This document shows, in pieces, positions 46,396-58,079 of a stretch of DNA of 64,000 nucleotides. The notes under the pieces were generated by a model that was not told where the DNA came from, did no database searches, and worked only from the letters and a program-made list of their open reading frames with translations. Position 1 is the stretch's first letter. Each line of letters opens with the position of its first letter. The position numbers and the translations under genes were made by a program. Where the stretch lies: contig NZ_JACHFZ010000004.1 of the NCBI RefSeq assembly GCF_014202075.1, positions 62,001-126,000 of the forward strand. The letters are read 5' to 3'. Source of the stretch: Brevundimonas basaltis (GTDB lineage Bacteria > Pseudomonadota > Alphaproteobacteria > Caulobacterales > Caulobacteraceae).

Positions 46396-46980
46396 TCAGC
46401 GCGGCGACACCGCCCCGCCCGCCGGCCAGTTGCTGTCGCCGAGGCGGGTCAGGTTCATCTCGATGAACGGCCGCCGGGACCGGCCCTCGGCGACATAGGT
46501 CCCGACCTCGCGCCAGCGCCCGTCCCGCACGGTGGCGACATATTCGATCTTCGCGTTCGGTCCGGCGGGCACCTCCCAGCGGAAACCGTCGGCGGTGCGC
46601 TCGAACGGGTACTCGCCGGTGAAGCCGTTGGCCCACGACCGGAACACATAGCGGCCGGCCTCGGCGTTCCACGACAGCACCGCCATGGCGTTGAATTCGG
46701 TCGAGCCGTCGGCGGTGTAGCCCCGCCCCTCAATCACCTTGATAGAGCCGCCCAGCATCGGGCCGACCCGCTCGGTCTGCGTCAGGGTCGTCGCGCCGCC
46801 CGGTCCCATGATCACGGCCGTGCCGCGCCATTCGCCATCCATGAAGTCGAGCGCGCCGATCGCTTCGCGCTGGGCCGGCGTCCCGGCGGGCTGGACCGGC
46901 ATCTGGGCCGCGGCCGCCACCGGCGTGACCAGCAGGATCGCCGCGGCGGCGGCGGAAAGCAGAGAAAGACTGCGCGTCAT
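46396..46980 (-). CDS. Exported DUF1579-like protein
   Basis: A 194-residue protein with a signal peptide (about 1-26, ending at AAAAQ). The core LDFMDGEWRGTAVIMGPGGA, QTERVGPMLGGSIKVIEGRG and AMAVLSWNAEAGRYVFRSWA follows the W-x-G...E...L.G pattern of DUF1579/lipocalin-like proteins. Function unknown. It precedes the M28 lipoprotein gene by 71 bases on the same strand. A dyad terminator and the bc1 operon lie upstream. Confidence 0.78.
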   Translation of the reverse strand: MTRSLSLLSAAAAAILLVTPVAAAAQMPVQPAGTPAQREAIGALDFMDGEWRGTAVIMGPGGATTLTQTERVGPMLGGSIKVIEGRGYTADGSTEFNAMAVLSWNAEAGRYVFRSWANGFTGEYPFERTADGFRWEVPAGPNAKIEYVATVRDGRWREVGTYVAEGRSRRPFIEMNLTRLGDSNWPAGGAVSPR

Positions 46981-47041
46981 GACAACCTCCTAATCTGACT
47001 TTACTTCATAAAGCACTTTTCGTTAGGCCGCAAGCGCACAC

Positions 47042-47075
47042 GAAAAACCCGCCGGCGCTGAGGCCCCGGCGGGTT
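47042..47075 (-). terminator. Rho-independent terminator of the bc1 operon
   Basis: AACCCGCCGG (47046-47055) and CCGGCGGGTT (47066-47075) pair in a 10-base GC-rich stem, and on the minus strand the stem is followed by TTTTTCG. It lies 27 bases past the petC stop and should end the petABC transcript. Confidence 0.85.
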
Positions 47076-47101
47076 GATCGGCGTTCGAAAGGCGGGCCTC
47101 C

Positions 47102-47977
47102 CTAGTGGGCGACACCCTTCCAGATGCGGCGGTAGCTCAGATAGGTCACGCCGGCGAACAGGAACAGGAAGATCATCACCCCCAGGCCCGACTGCTTGCG
47201 CTGGACCTGCTTCGGATCGGAGGCCCAGGCGATGAAGGCGGCGACGTCCTTGGAATACTGGTCGACCGTCTCGGCCGCGCCGTCGTCATAGGTCACCTGG
47301 CCGTTCTGAAGCGGCGGCGGCATGGCGATGAAGCCGCCCACCGGCACATGGTGCGCGTCGCCCTCCCAGTAGGAGCTCAGGTCCCCGGCCATATAGGGGT
47401 TGTAGTACTGGCCCGGACCGACCTTCAGCCCGGCGGGCGGCGCGCGATAGCCGGCCAGCAGGGAGTAGATGTAGTTGGCCCCGTCATGACGCGCCTTGGC
47501 CATGACCGAGAGGTCGGGCGGCATCGCCCCGCCGTTGCCCGCGGCCGCGGCCGTGGCGTTCGGATAGGGGTTGGGGAAGCGGTCGGCCGGCACGCCGTCG
47601 CGCATGATCGCCTCGCCGGTCTCGCTGTCGATGTCCGGCACCTGGGCCTCGGCGGCTAGCACCTTGACGAAGCGGTTGGCGGCCGGGTTTTCCTGATGCG
47701 GGTCGTAGAAGGGTCCGCCCGGCTCGGCCAGGGTGCGGAAATACATCAGGTCCATGCCGTGGCATGAGGCGCAGACCTCGCGATAGACCTTGTAGCCGCG
47801 CTGCAGCTGGCCCTGGTCGAAGGTCCCGAACGGGCCCTCGAAGCTGAAGCCGCCGCTGCGCGGGTGCTTGGCCCCGCCCTCGGCCAGCGCGGGCTGGGCC
47901 GAAACGGCCAGGCCGGCCGCGACGGCGATCAGGACCAGGGTCTTTTTCATCGAACGCATCGAAGTCTCGAGGGTCAT
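47102..47977 (-). CDS. petC: Cytochrome c1 (bc1 complex)
   Basis: A 291-residue haem protein of the bc1 complex. A signal peptide ends near VSAQPALAEGG. CASCH in REVCASCHGMDLMYFRTLAE (about 69-88) binds haem c; the axial Met is in the GGFIAMPPPL region. The C-terminal anchor is GLGVMIFLFLFAGVTYLSYR. It passes electrons from the Rieske protein to cytochrome c. ATG 47977 starts eight bases after petB; internal ATGs at 47959 or 47950 (MKKTLVL) would also leave a good signal peptide. Confidence 0.95.
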   Translation of the reverse strand: MTLETSMRSMKKTLVLIAVAAGLAVSAQPALAEGGAKHPRSGGFSFEGPFGTFDQGQLQRGYKVYREVCASCHGMDLMYFRTLAEPGGPFYDPHQENPAANRFVKVLAAEAQVPDIDSETGEAIMRDGVPADRFPNPYPNATAAAAGNGGAMPPDLSVMAKARHDGANYIYSLLAGYRAPPAGLKVGPGQYYNPYMAGDLSSYWEGDAHHVPVGGFIAMPPPLQNGQVTYDDGAAETVDQYSKDVAAFIAWASDPKQVQRKQSGLGVMIFLFLFAGVTYLSYRRIWKGVAH

Positions 47978-47985
47978 GGTCGGTC

Positions 47986-49308
47986 TCAGCCCTTCTGCTC
48001 GGAAGAGCCCGCGCCGAGCGGGTCGTCGACGGTGGGCAGGACCGGCTCCGAGATGGTCGCCGGGATAGGCCGGGGAGTCTCTCGCAGGCCGACCAGCGGC
48101 ATCAGCACCAGGAAGAACAGGAAATAGTAGGCCGTCAGCAGGCGGGTCAGCCACAGATAGCTGTTCAGCTGGCCGTCGAAGAGGGTGAAGCTCGGCATGC
48201 CCGGCACCACCTGCGCGTCCGGCAGCTGGGCGCCGCACCAGCCGAGGCCCATGCCGACCAGCACGAAGATGATGAAGAAGGTCCGCATGGTCGGCCGGTA
48301 GCGCATCGAGCGCACCTTGGACGTATCCAGCCACGGCAGGACGAACAGCACCCCGATCGCCGCGAACATCGCCACCACGCCGCCGAACTTGTCGGGGATG
48401 GCGCGCAGGATCGCGTAGAACGGCAGCATGTACCACTCGGGCACGATGTGCGCCGGGGTCTGCAGGGCGTTGGCCGGAATGTAGTTGTCGGCGTGGCCCA
48501 GGGCGTTCGGCATGAAGAAGACGAACCAGGCGAACATGATCAGGAACAGGATGATGGCGAAGCCGTCCTTGACCGTGAAATACGGGTGGAACGGCACCGT
48601 GTCCTTCTTCTGCCGGTCCTTCGGAATCAGGATGCCGACCGGGTTGTTCTGACCGGCGTGGTGCAGGGCCCACAGGTGCAGCACCACGCAGCCGGCGATG
48701 ACGAACGGCAGCAGATAGTGCAGCGAGAAGAAGCGGTTCAGGGTGGCGTTGTCGATGGCCGGACCGCCGCGCAGCCAGATCAGGATCGGCTCGCCGACGA
48801 CGGGGACCGCGCCGATCAGATTGGTGATCACCTCCGCGCCCCAGAACGACATCTGGCCCCACGGCAGCACATAGCCGAGGAAGGCGGTGGCGATCATCAG
48901 GAAGAAGATCACGCAGCCGATGATCCAGATCATCTCGCGCGGGGCCTTGTACGAGCCGTAGTACAGCCCGCGCAGCATGTGCAGATAGACCGCGATGAAG
49001 AACATCGAGGCCCCGTTGGCGTGGGTGTAGCGGATCAGGTCGCCGCCGTTGACGTCGCGCATGATGCGCTCGACCGAGGCGAAGGCGAGTTCCGTGTTCG
49101 GCACATAGTGCATGGCCAGGATCACGCCGGTGGCGATCTGGATGACCAAGCAGAGGGCCAGGATGCCGCCGAAGGTCCACCAGTAGTTCAGGTTCTTCGG
49201 GGTCGGCAGCGACATGTAGTCCGCGCCGAAGCGGATGATCGGCAGGCGGCTGTCAAACCACTTCTCGATGCCGGTCTTGGGGACGTAGGTGGATTCGTGA
49301 TCGCTCAT
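47986..49308 (-). CDS. petB: Cytochrome b (bc1 complex)
   Basis: A 440-residue polytopic subunit holding both b haems and the quinol sites. [79 protein letters not shown] and the Qo-site PEWY in [20 protein letters not shown] are all visible. Haem-ligand His pairs are in helices B and D. Middle gene of petABC, with short gaps on both sides. Confidence 0.97.
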   Translation of the reverse strand: MSDHESTYVPKTGIEKWFDSRLPIIRFGADYMSLPTPKNLNYWWTFGGILALCLVIQIATGVILAMHYVPNTELAFASVERIMRDVNGGDLIRYTHANGASMFFIAVYLHMLRGLYYGSYKAPREMIWIIGCVIFFLMIATAFLGYVLPWGQMSFWGAEVITNLIGAVPVVGEPILIWLRGGPAIDNATLNRFFSLHYLLPFVIAGCVVLHLWALHHAGQNNPVGILIPKDRQKKDTVPFHPYFTVKDGFAIILFLIMFAWFVFFMPNALGHADNYIPANALQTPAHIVPEWYMLPFYAILRAIPDKFGGVVAMFAAIGVLFVLPWLDTSKVRSMRYRPTMRTFFIIFVLVGMGLGWCGAQLPDAQVVPGMPSFTLFDGQLNSYLWLTRLLTAYYFLFFLVLMPLVGLRETPRPIPATISEPVLPTVDDPLGAGSSEQKG

Positions 49309-49325
49309 CGTTCTCTCGCCCGTCC

Positions 49326-49862
49326 TCAGCCGATTTTCACGCGGGTGTCGGACACGTATTCATAGGTCGGCACGACCAGATTGATCGGCGCCGGACCCTT
49401 CCGGATGCGGCCCGAGGTGTCGTAGTGCGAGCCGTGGCAGGGGCAGAACCAGCCGCCGAAATCGCCCGAGCCGAAGGTCGGCACGCAGCCCAGGTGGGTG
49501 CAGGAGCCGATGACCACGAGATACTGTTGGTGGCCGTCCTTGACGCGCTCGGCGTCCGACTGCGGGTCCTTCAGGGCGCCCATCGACACGGAACGGGCCT
49601 GCTCGATCTCGGCCGGGGTGCGGTAGCGCACGAACACCGGCTTGCCCTGCCACTTGATGACGACCTGCTGGCCTTCCTGAACCTTGGTCAGGTCGAACTC
49701 GATGGTCGACAGCGCCAGGGTGTCGGCGGCCGGGTTCATCGAATTGATCAGCGGCCAAGCGGCCATGGCTCCGGCTCCCACCGCGGCCGCGCCGGCCGCG
49801 ATGTGGATGAAGTCTCTACGATTGGGATCCTGATGGTTCGGATCGCCCTGGTCTGCAGCCAC
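49326..49862 (-). CDS. petA: Rieske iron-sulfur protein (bc1 complex)
   Basis: A 178-residue [2Fe-2S] protein. The N-terminus has [20 protein letters not shown], a twin-arginine signal anchor. SCTHLGCVP and [10 protein letters not shown] supply the two Cys-His cluster pairs plus disulfide cysteines. It oxidises quinol at the Qo site. The start is GTG 49862, supported by CAGGAG nine bases upstream. First gene of petABC, divergent to trmL. Confidence 0.96.
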   Translation of the reverse strand: MAADQGDPNHQDPNRRDFIHIAAGAAAVGAGAMAAWPLINSMNPAADTLALSTIEFDLTKVQEGQQVVIKWQGKPVFVRYRTPAEIEQARSVSMGALKDPQSDAERVKDGHQQYLVVIGSCTHLGCVPTFGSGDFGGWFCPCHGSHYDTSGRIRKGPAPINLVVPTYEYVSDTRVKIG

Positions 49863-50057
49863 CGATTCGTCTCCTGAGCCGTTGGCGGCGTCGCCCCGCG
49901 GCGCGCCGTTTCAACGCTGTCGTTCCTTAGCGAAATCCCTTGAGGCTGACCCGGCCCGGCTTTGCGGCGCATCGCCGCAAGTCGCTGCCGCCTCCTGAGA
50001 AACGGTCGCAATTCGAGCCGCGACAAGCCCCCGGGCCACGCGTATGAGGGCCTTAGA

Positions 50058-50591
50058 ATGCGTCTCGCCCTTTTTCAACCGGCCATTCCGCAGAACGTCG
50101 GCGCCTGCATCAGGCTGAGCGCCTGTTTCGGGGTGGAACTGCACGTCATCGAGCCGACCGGTTTCCGTTTCGACGACCGGGCGATGAAGCGCGCCGCGCT
50201 GGACTACGGCCCCCTCGGCCACATGACGCGGCACGCCGGCTGGGACGAATTCCGGCGCGACTGCGGCCCCGGACGCCTGATCCTGTTCACGACGAAGGGC
50301 GCGACGCCGCTGAACGATTTCGCCTTCCGGCCGGATGACACCCTGCTGTTCGGCAGCGAATCCTCCGGCGCGCCGGATTTCGTGCATGAGGCGGCGGACG
50401 CGCGGGTGGTGATCCCCCTCCAGCCCGAGGCACGGTCGCTGAACCTGTCGGTCAGCGCGGGGATCGCCCTGTGGGAGGGGTTGCGCTCCACCGCCCTTCT
50501 CCCCTTGCGGGAGAAGGTGGCCTCGCGAAGCGGGGGGGATCAGGGGTCGCACCGCGCCACTCCTGCGACAATCAGGAGGAGTGGCTGCTGA
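50058..50591 (+). CDS. trmL: tRNA (cytidine(34)-2'-O)-methyltransferase TrmL, with altered C-terminus
   Basis: A 177-residue SPOUT methyltransferase for the wobble base of tRNA-Leu. MRLALFQPAIPQNVGACIRL, HVIEPTGFRFDDRAMKRAAL, LLFGSESSGAPDFVHEAADA and RSLNLSVSAGIALWEGLR form the knot and SAM site. The normal family ends just after this last motif. Here the frame runs on for about 35 residues (ALLPLREKVASRSGGDQG and beyond) through an inverted repeat at 50496-50516, so the native end has been replaced. The core looks intact. The stop overlaps the 3' end of the opposing zinc-ribbon gene. Confidence 0.92.
   Translation: MRLALFQPAIPQNVGACIRLSACFGVELHVIEPTGFRFDDRAMKRAALDYGPLGHMTRHAGWDEFRRDCGPGRLILFTTKGATPLNDFAFRPDDTLLFGSESSGAPDFVHEAADARVVIPLQPEARSLNLSVSAGIALWEGLRSTALLPLREKVASRSGGDQGSHRATPATIRRSGC
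50496..50516. repeat. REP-like inverted repeat inside the trmL 3' end
   Basis: CTTCTCCC, a five-base loop CTTGC and GGGAGAAG form a perfect 8-base hairpin, followed by GTGGCC and a GC-rich stretch ending near GATCAGGGG. This layout is like short intergenic palindromes common in alphaproteobacteria. It lies within coding sequence and supplies part of the TrmL tail. Confidence 0.6.
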
Positions 50592-50886
50592 GCTTGATCC
50601 GGGCAAAGAGCATTGGCCAGACGCTCAGAACGGCAGCCGAGACCGTGAAGGCTGCCCACGGCTCCCAAGCGGCAAAGCTCATTTCGGAAAACATCCGCAA
50701 ATTTAGCAGAACAAGTGGAAGTGCGACCAAGCTGCTGGAAAGTCCTCGATCAAGGCCGTAGCCGCATCTCCGACATTCCATTTCCCTGAGGGACAGGGCC
50801 GACTGCCAGAGCGAAATTCGGAGGCCGCAGTTCGGACAGCACCCCCGTTTCGGCGCCGGCGACGTCTTGGGTTCCGAACGGGTCAT
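50572..50886 (-). CDS. Zinc-ribbon membrane protein of unknown function
   Basis: A 104-residue protein. GCCPNCGLRISLWQS and LREMECRRCGYGLD give two C-x2-C pairs about 18 residues apart, a zinc ribbon, followed by two hydrophobic helices (SSLVALPLVLLNLRMF and AAFTVSAAVLSVWPMLFARI). ATG 50886 has TTGGAG seven bases upstream; an ATG nine codons earlier lacks a good site. It follows the dipeptidase gene by about 70 bases on the same strand, and its last 20 bases overlap trmL. Confidence 0.7.
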   Translation of the reverse strand: MTRSEPKTSPAPKRGCCPNCGLRISLWQSALSLREMECRRCGYGLDRGLSSSLVALPLVLLNLRMFSEMSFAAWEPWAAFTVSAAVLSVWPMLFARIKLSSHSS

Positions 50887-50954
50887 GGCATGCTCCAACG
50901 GCGGCTCCGACATCGGATGCTCGCATGACGAGAAATGGTCGGCAATTGGGAAGC

Positions 50955-52208
50955 CTACTCCGGCGCCCCCGCTTCCGGCAGCTTCGCCAGGTTCGGGCGC
51001 TCGCCGCTCTTGCTGGCGGCAACCGCCTCGACCCGCCGCATGACCCTGAGCACGTTCTCGCCGGCCAGTTTGCGGATGTCAGCCTCGCTCCAGCCCTCAG
51101 CCATCAGGGCCGCCAGCAGGCGGGGGTAGGCGTCGACCCCTTCCAGCCCGTCGGGCAGGCTGCCGACGCCGTCGAAGTCGCCGCCGAGGCCGACGTGGTC
51201 GATCCCGGCCAGACCGCGGACGTGCTGGATATGGGCCACGACGTCGGCGATCCCGGCGCGCGGCGCGGGGTTGGCCGCCATCCACGCCTGCATCCCGGCC
51301 GTCACGGCGCCCGGATCGCCCGGGTTCAGCGACTTAAGGCGCGCCTCCTCGGCCGAGCGGGCCGCGCCCCAGCTCCGCACCGCCTCGTTGACGAAGCCCG
51401 GCACGAAGGTGACCATCACCACCCCGCCGTCCTCCGGCATCATGCGCAGCACGCTGTCCGGCACATTGCGCGCATGGCCGGTCACCCCGCGCGCCGAGGA
51501 GTGGGAGAAGATCACCGGCGCCTCGGACACCCGCATGGCGTCCATCATCGTCTCTTCCGAGACGTGGCTCAGGTCGACCATCATGCCGAGCCGGTTCATC
51601 TCGCGGACCACCTCCTCGCCGAAGGCGTTGAGGCCGCCCCATTTCGGCGCGTCGGTGGCGCTGTCGGCCCAGCTGGTCGTGGCCGAATGGGTCAGTGTCA
51701 TGTAGCGAGCCCCGGCGTCGTGGAACTCGCGCAGCAGGCCGAGCGAATCGGCGATCGAATAACCGCCCTCCATGCCGATCAGCGAGGCGATCCTGCCCCG
51801 CCGGTGGATGCGCTGGATGTCGTCTGCGGTCGTGGCCAGCTCGAACACTTCGGGGTGGGCGGCGACGATCCGCTTGACCGTATCGATCTGTTCGAAGGTG
51901 GCCTTGGCCGCCTCCACCGGGGTCAGGCTGGCGGGGACATAGACCGACCAGAACTGGCCGCCGACGCCGCCGGCGCGCAGCCGCGGGATGTCGGTGTGAA
52001 GCTGGGTCGAGGCGTCGAGGTTGGCGCTCAGGTCGACCGCGTGCGGGTCGTTGCCGAAGGCCTGACGCAGCGCCCACGGCAGGTCGTTGTGCCCGTCGAT
52101 CAGCGGCGTCCGCTCCAGGATCCGCCGCGCCGCGGCCTCGTCCTGGGCGGCGGCGGGGACGGCCGTCGCGAGAAGGGCGGCGGTGGACAGCAGGACGGCG
52201 CGGATCAT
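50955..52208 (-). CDS. Membrane dipeptidase (peptidase M19 family), exported
   Basis: A 417-residue zinc dipeptidase. A signal peptide (MIRAVLLSTAALLATAVPAA) is followed by the amidohydrolase-like barrel: TPLIDGHNDLPWALRQAFGN (zinc HxD), SLIGMEGGYSIADSLGLLRE (bridging Glu), YMTLTHSATTSWADSA, MVDLSHVSEETMMDAM (His), PVIFSHSSARGVTGHARNVP (His) and HVGLGGDFDGVGSLPDGLEG (Asp). It cleaves dipeptides in the periplasm. Unit with the zinc-ribbon gene downstream. Confidence 0.93.
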   Translation of the reverse strand: MIRAVLLSTAALLATAVPAAAQDEAAARRILERTPLIDGHNDLPWALRQAFGNDPHAVDLSANLDASTQLHTDIPRLRAGGVGGQFWSVYVPASLTPVEAAKATFEQIDTVKRIVAAHPEVFELATTADDIQRIHRRGRIASLIGMEGGYSIADSLGLLREFHDAGARYMTLTHSATTSWADSATDAPKWGGLNAFGEEVVREMNRLGMMVDLSHVSEETMMDAMRVSEAPVIFSHSSARGVTGHARNVPDSVLRMMPEDGGVVMVTFVPGFVNEAVRSWGAARSAEEARLKSLNPGDPGAVTAGMQAWMAANPAPRAGIADVVAHIQHVRGLAGIDHVGLGGDFDGVGSLPDGLEGVDAYPRLLAALMAEGWSEADIRKLAGENVLRVMRRVEAVAASKSGERPNLAKLPEAGAPE

Positions 52209-52923
52209 TGCAGGCTCCCGGAAACGGCGACGCGGACAGTGGCAGAGCGCAGCCGAACGTCAACGCCGCCAGCCGATGAGCCGTCGGTGATGGGAAGGCG
52301 GCGGAGCGCCGGGCCGGAGCCCGGAGACAATTTCAACTAACCGTTTCGACTCCGTACTGACGCTCCGCGCGGAGATTGGGCGGAAGCTTGCGTCGGGTGG
52401 CGGTCTTATCGCCTTACCGCAGCGCCTCCGGCGGGCGGGCCGTGCTTGCGACACGGGCCCCGGACCGGGCGAGTATCCCCCTCGCCCCTGACATCGCATC
52501 CGGCCTTTTCCTCAGCCGGACAGACCCCGGGCGTTGGTCGCCTTGCTCCCGGATCAAGTCCGGGATGACGAAGACGACCGGGATCCGGGCTCCCGCTTCT
52601 CCACATCCCGCCGCCAGAACACGCAAGGCCTCTGCGCCTCCCCGAGCGACGGGACGGACCGATTGTCCCACGGGTCGGCCCTCAGGCGGGTTCAGGACGC
52701 TCCTGGAGAGGTGATGTGCAGGAAAATCAGTTGGTTGGCTGTTCGAAGTGTGCGGATTGCACATTAACTTGCAGCGCAGCAATCGCGGTTTCCCTTCTTT
52801 CCTCGAGGTAGAAGGTGGGCGGCGGAGCCGCCCGGAGGAAGCCGGCGGGCGGAGGATGACGAGAGGAAGAAAGCGGAACGGTCCGCTTCACCGGTTCCTC
52901 CCGACCGCCTACAAGCCAACCCC
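52209..52923. other. Long intergenic region with several palindromic elements
   Basis: No supportable protein gene lies in these 715 bases; candidate frames have arginine- and proline-rich translations. Visible structure: the palindrome CCCGGA-TCAAG-TCCGGG (52548-52564); the inverted repeat GTGTGC-GGATT-GCACAT (52748-52764) in a locally AT-richer patch; and the hairpin GGGCGGC-GGA-GCCGCCC (52817-52833). The last 150 bases should hold the hemF promoter. The left side holds the dipeptidase promoter. The composition suggests accumulated REP-like debris. Confidence 0.5.
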
Positions 52924-53799
52924 ATGACCGCCACGCCTGACCCGCTCGCCCGACAGAAGACCGAAGCCCGCGCCTGGTTCGAGACCCTGCGCGACCGCAT
53001 TCATTCGGCGTTCGAGGCGCTGGAGGATCAGGCCCCGGTCGACCTCTTCCCCGGCGAAGCCGGCCGCTTCGTCCGCACGCCATGGGACCGCAAGGACGGC
53101 GGCGGCGGGGTCATGGGGATGATGCACGGCCGGCTGTTCGAAAAGGTCGGAGTGCATGTCTCGACGGTGCACGGGACCTTCCCCGCCGACTATGCGAAGG
53201 GCGTGCCCGGCGCGGCCGAGGACCCGCGCTTCTTCGCCACCGGCATCAGCCTGATCGCCCATCCGGTCAGCCCGCGCGTGCCGGCGGTGCACATGAACAC
53301 CCGCTTCATCGCCACGACGAAGGGCTGGTTCGGCGGCGGCGCCGATCTGACGCCCGTGCTCGACGCCGACCGGCGCGACGACCATCCCGCCACCGTCGCC
53401 TTCCACGCCGCCATGAAGGCGGCCTGCGACGCCCACGATCCGGAATGGCATGCCCGGTTCAAGGCGTGGTGCGACGAATATTTCTTCCTGCCGCACCGCA
53501 ACGAGCCGCGCGGCACCGGCGGCATCTTCTACGACCATCTCGACAGCGGCGATCGCGCCCGCGATTTCGCCTTCACCCGCGACGTCGGCGAGGCCTTCCT
53601 CCAGGTCTATCCGGAGATCGTGCGGGGTCGCATGGCCGAGTCCTGGACAGCTGATGAGCGCGAGGAACAGCTGGTCCGGCGCGGCCGCTACGTCGAGTTC
53701 AACCTGCTCTACGACCGCGGCACCATGTTCGGGCTGAAGACCGGCGGCAACGTCGAGTCGATCCTCAGCTCGATGCCTCCGCTTGTGAAGTGGCCCTGA
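52924..53799 (+). CDS. hemF: Oxygen-dependent coproporphyrinogen III oxidase HemF
   Basis: A 291-residue aerobic haem-biosynthesis enzyme converting coproporphyrinogen III to protoporphyrinogen [42 protein letters not shown] with [37 protein letters not shown] and [20 protein letters not shown] are the conserved blocks, including the His and Asp ligands. No clear Shine-Dalgarno precedes ATG 52924. A GTGTGC/GCACAT inverted repeat 160 bases upstream may be regulatory. Convergent with the hybrid kinase gene. Confidence 0.97.
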   Translation: MTATPDPLARQKTEARAWFETLRDRIHSAFEALEDQAPVDLFPGEAGRFVRTPWDRKDGGGGVMGMMHGRLFEKVGVHVSTVHGTFPADYAKGVPGAAEDPRFFATGISLIAHPVSPRVPAVHMNTRFIATTKGWFGGGADLTPVLDADRRDDHPATVAFHAAMKAACDAHDPEWHARFKAWCDEYFFLPHRNEPRGTGGIFYDHLDSGDRARDFAFTRDVGEAFLQVYPEIVRGRMAESWTADEREEQLVRRGRYVEFNLLYDRGTMFGLKTGGNVESILSSMPPLVKWP

Positions 53800-53809
53800 C
53801 CGACAGCGG

Positions 53810-56329
<2,520 letters not shown>

Positions 56330-56373
56330 CCCGACCTGTCCGGTCGTCGTCGCACACATTCGTTGCCCAAGCT

Positions 56374-57099
56374 TTATCGAGCGCGGGACTGCACGGCCTG
56401 TCGCCGGGGACGGGACGCGATGAACCGGCGCAGCCATTGACCAATGACCGCCCGGTCGTCCGGCCGCGCCAGACTGTCCAGCGCCGCATCGGTGACCGCC
56501 GCACCGATCCGCTCGCGGCGACCGGCGGTGAGATCGGCGGCGTAGGCGGGGCTGAACTCCGGATGGCCTTGCAGACTGATGGCGTCATCGTCCCAGGCCA
56601 GTCCCGCGAACGGCGTGAAGGCGCTGCGCAGAATGACCCGCGCTTCCGCCGGTTTCTCGACCACCTGGTCCTGATGCGACGCCGGGATGGCGACGGTCCC
56701 GGCGGGTGGGCTCATCCACGGCTCCGTCGAGGCGACCTCGTAGCGATGCAGGCCGACGCCCCAGCCGCGCTCCGACTTTTCGACCCGCCCGCCGAGCGCC
56801 TCGGCCATGGCCTGATGCCCGAAGCAGACGCCGATCAGCCCGGTCCGGCCCTTGGCGCCGCGAACCCAGTCGAGCAGATCGGCGATCCACGGCTGATCCT
56901 CGTAGACCCCGGCCGCCGAGCCGGTGATGATGGCCGCATCGAAGTCGGCCGGGTCCGGCCATTCGCCGGCCTGCGACCGGAACACCTCGATCTCGTGACC
57001 CTCGCCCAGCAGGGTGCGGAACATGGCCGGATAGTCGCCGTGCCGGTCGGCCAGGGCCGGCGGAGGGGTTCCGGTTTCGAGAATGGCGATCCGCCTCAT
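56374..57099 (-). CDS. Class I glutamine amidotransferase-like protein
   Basis: A 241-residue GATase1-fold protein. IITGSAAGVYEDQPWIADLL, GLIGVCFGHQAMAEALGGRV (nucleophile Cys about 91) and SLQGHPEFSPAYAADL (His and Glu) give the full catalytic triad. It resembles the GMP-synthase-like stand-alone amidotransferases (YfeJ/gamma-glutamyl hydrolase-like), with no synthetase partner nearby. ATG 57099 overlaps the rlmJ stop in ATGA. Substrate unknown. Confidence 0.88.
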   Translation of the reverse strand: MRRIAILETGTPPPALADRHGDYPAMFRTLLGEGHEIEVFRSQAGEWPDPADFDAAIITGSAAGVYEDQPWIADLLDWVRGAKGRTGLIGVCFGHQAMAEALGGRVEKSERGWGVGLHRYEVASTEPWMSPPAGTVAIPASHQDQVVEKPAEARVILRSAFTPFAGLAWDDDAISLQGHPEFSPAYAADLTAGRRERIGAAVTDAALDSLARPDDRAVIGQWLRRFIASRPRRQAVQSRAR

Positions 57100-57929
57100 G
57101 CCGGGCCCGCGCCGGTCATCCACACTTCGGATCGGGCTCCGGTCTCGCCCAGACGGTCGGCGACCCAGCCGCAGACTTGCGACGCGGCGGCCTCGGTCCC
57201 CGCCGGCGGGTTCAGCACCACCAACGCGCAGCCGTTCATCGTCATCGGATTGGTCAGGGGGCGCAGCCGGGCCTCGGCCACCAGAACCCGCTTGAGTCCC
57301 GACTTGTCCAGCCGGCGCAGGAAGCCGTCGAAGGTCTCCATGTCCTTGAGCGGCGTCCAGATGGCGACGATAGCGCGCGGATCGGCGAGGGCGATCTCCG
57401 ACCCGGCGTCGGCGGCGCGGTGGTAGTCGTCCGGGCGCTCGAACGGCGGGTCGATCAGCACGAAGGGGCCCTGCGCCCGCGCCGCCCAGCCGATGGCCTG
57501 GTCATAGCCGTCACCGCCCATGCCGACGGCCTGGGGGAACGGCTCCAGCGCCTGCTCCAGCAGGGTCAGGACCGGCGGATTCAGTTCGAAGCCGACATAG
57601 CGATCGGTGGGGCGGAGCCGGCCGGCGACCAGCACCGGCGAGCCCGGATAGAGGTCCGCCCCGCCCTCCGGATTGAGCCGCGCCACCTCGGCCGCCAGAG
57701 CCTCGATCAGCGGCGGGCGGTCGGCGGCGGCCATCAACCGGGCGATCCCCGCCTCGGCCTCCCTCGAGCGGGCGGCGTCGCCGGTCAGGTTGTAGAGACC
57801 GGCCCCGGCGTGGCTGTCGATCACCGTCACCGGCCCCGAGCCTTGCCGGCGCTCCAGCAGCCACAGCACCAGGGCGTGCTTGACGAGGTCGGCGAAGTTT
57901 CCGGCATGGAAGCTGTGGCGATAATTCAT
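57096..57929 (-). CDS. rlmJ: 23S rRNA (adenine(2030)-N6)-methyltransferase RlmJ
   Basis: A 277-residue methyltransferase. MNYRHSFHAGNFADLVKHAL is the diagnostic N-terminus, VTVIDSHAGAGLYNL the SAM motif, and GPFVLIDPPFERPDDYHR holds the catalytic DPPF. GFELNPPVLTLLEQALEPFP and AIWTPLKDMETFDGFL also match. A second ATG directly upstream (57932) is possible. It shares a short divergent region with the topoisomerase IB gene and overlaps the amidotransferase gene. Confidence 0.94.
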   Translation of the reverse strand: MNYRHSFHAGNFADLVKHALVLWLLERRQGSGPVTVIDSHAGAGLYNLTGDAARSREAEAGIARLMAAADRPPLIEALAAEVARLNPEGGADLYPGSPVLVAGRLRPTDRYVGFELNPPVLTLLEQALEPFPQAVGMGGDGYDQAIGWAARAQGPFVLIDPPFERPDDYHRAADAGSEIALADPRAIVAIWTPLKDMETFDGFLRRLDKSGLKRVLVAEARLRPLTNPMTMNGCALVVLNPPAGTEAAASQVCGWVADRLGETGARSEVWMTGAGPA

Positions 57930-58079
57930 CATCGCTGTTCCCCCGCGGCGTCGGCGCGGTCAAGGGCGCAGGAACCGGGGGCCGCCCCCGTCGTTTGCGC
58001 AGGCCACCGAGAGCCGCGCCATGATCGACCCCGCCGCCCCGACCGACGACCGCCCCCCGTTCGGCGACGAGGCCGGGGC

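Noticed and set aside
52548..52564. CCCGGA-TCAAG-TCCGGG as a rho-independent terminator
   Set aside because: No uridine tract on either strand; more consistent with a short intergenic repeat.
52714..52767. 17-codon frame with GAGAGGTG just upstream
   Set aside because: A ribosome site is present, but the peptide (MCRKISWLAVRSVRIAH) has no support beyond that and lies in palindrome-rich DNA.
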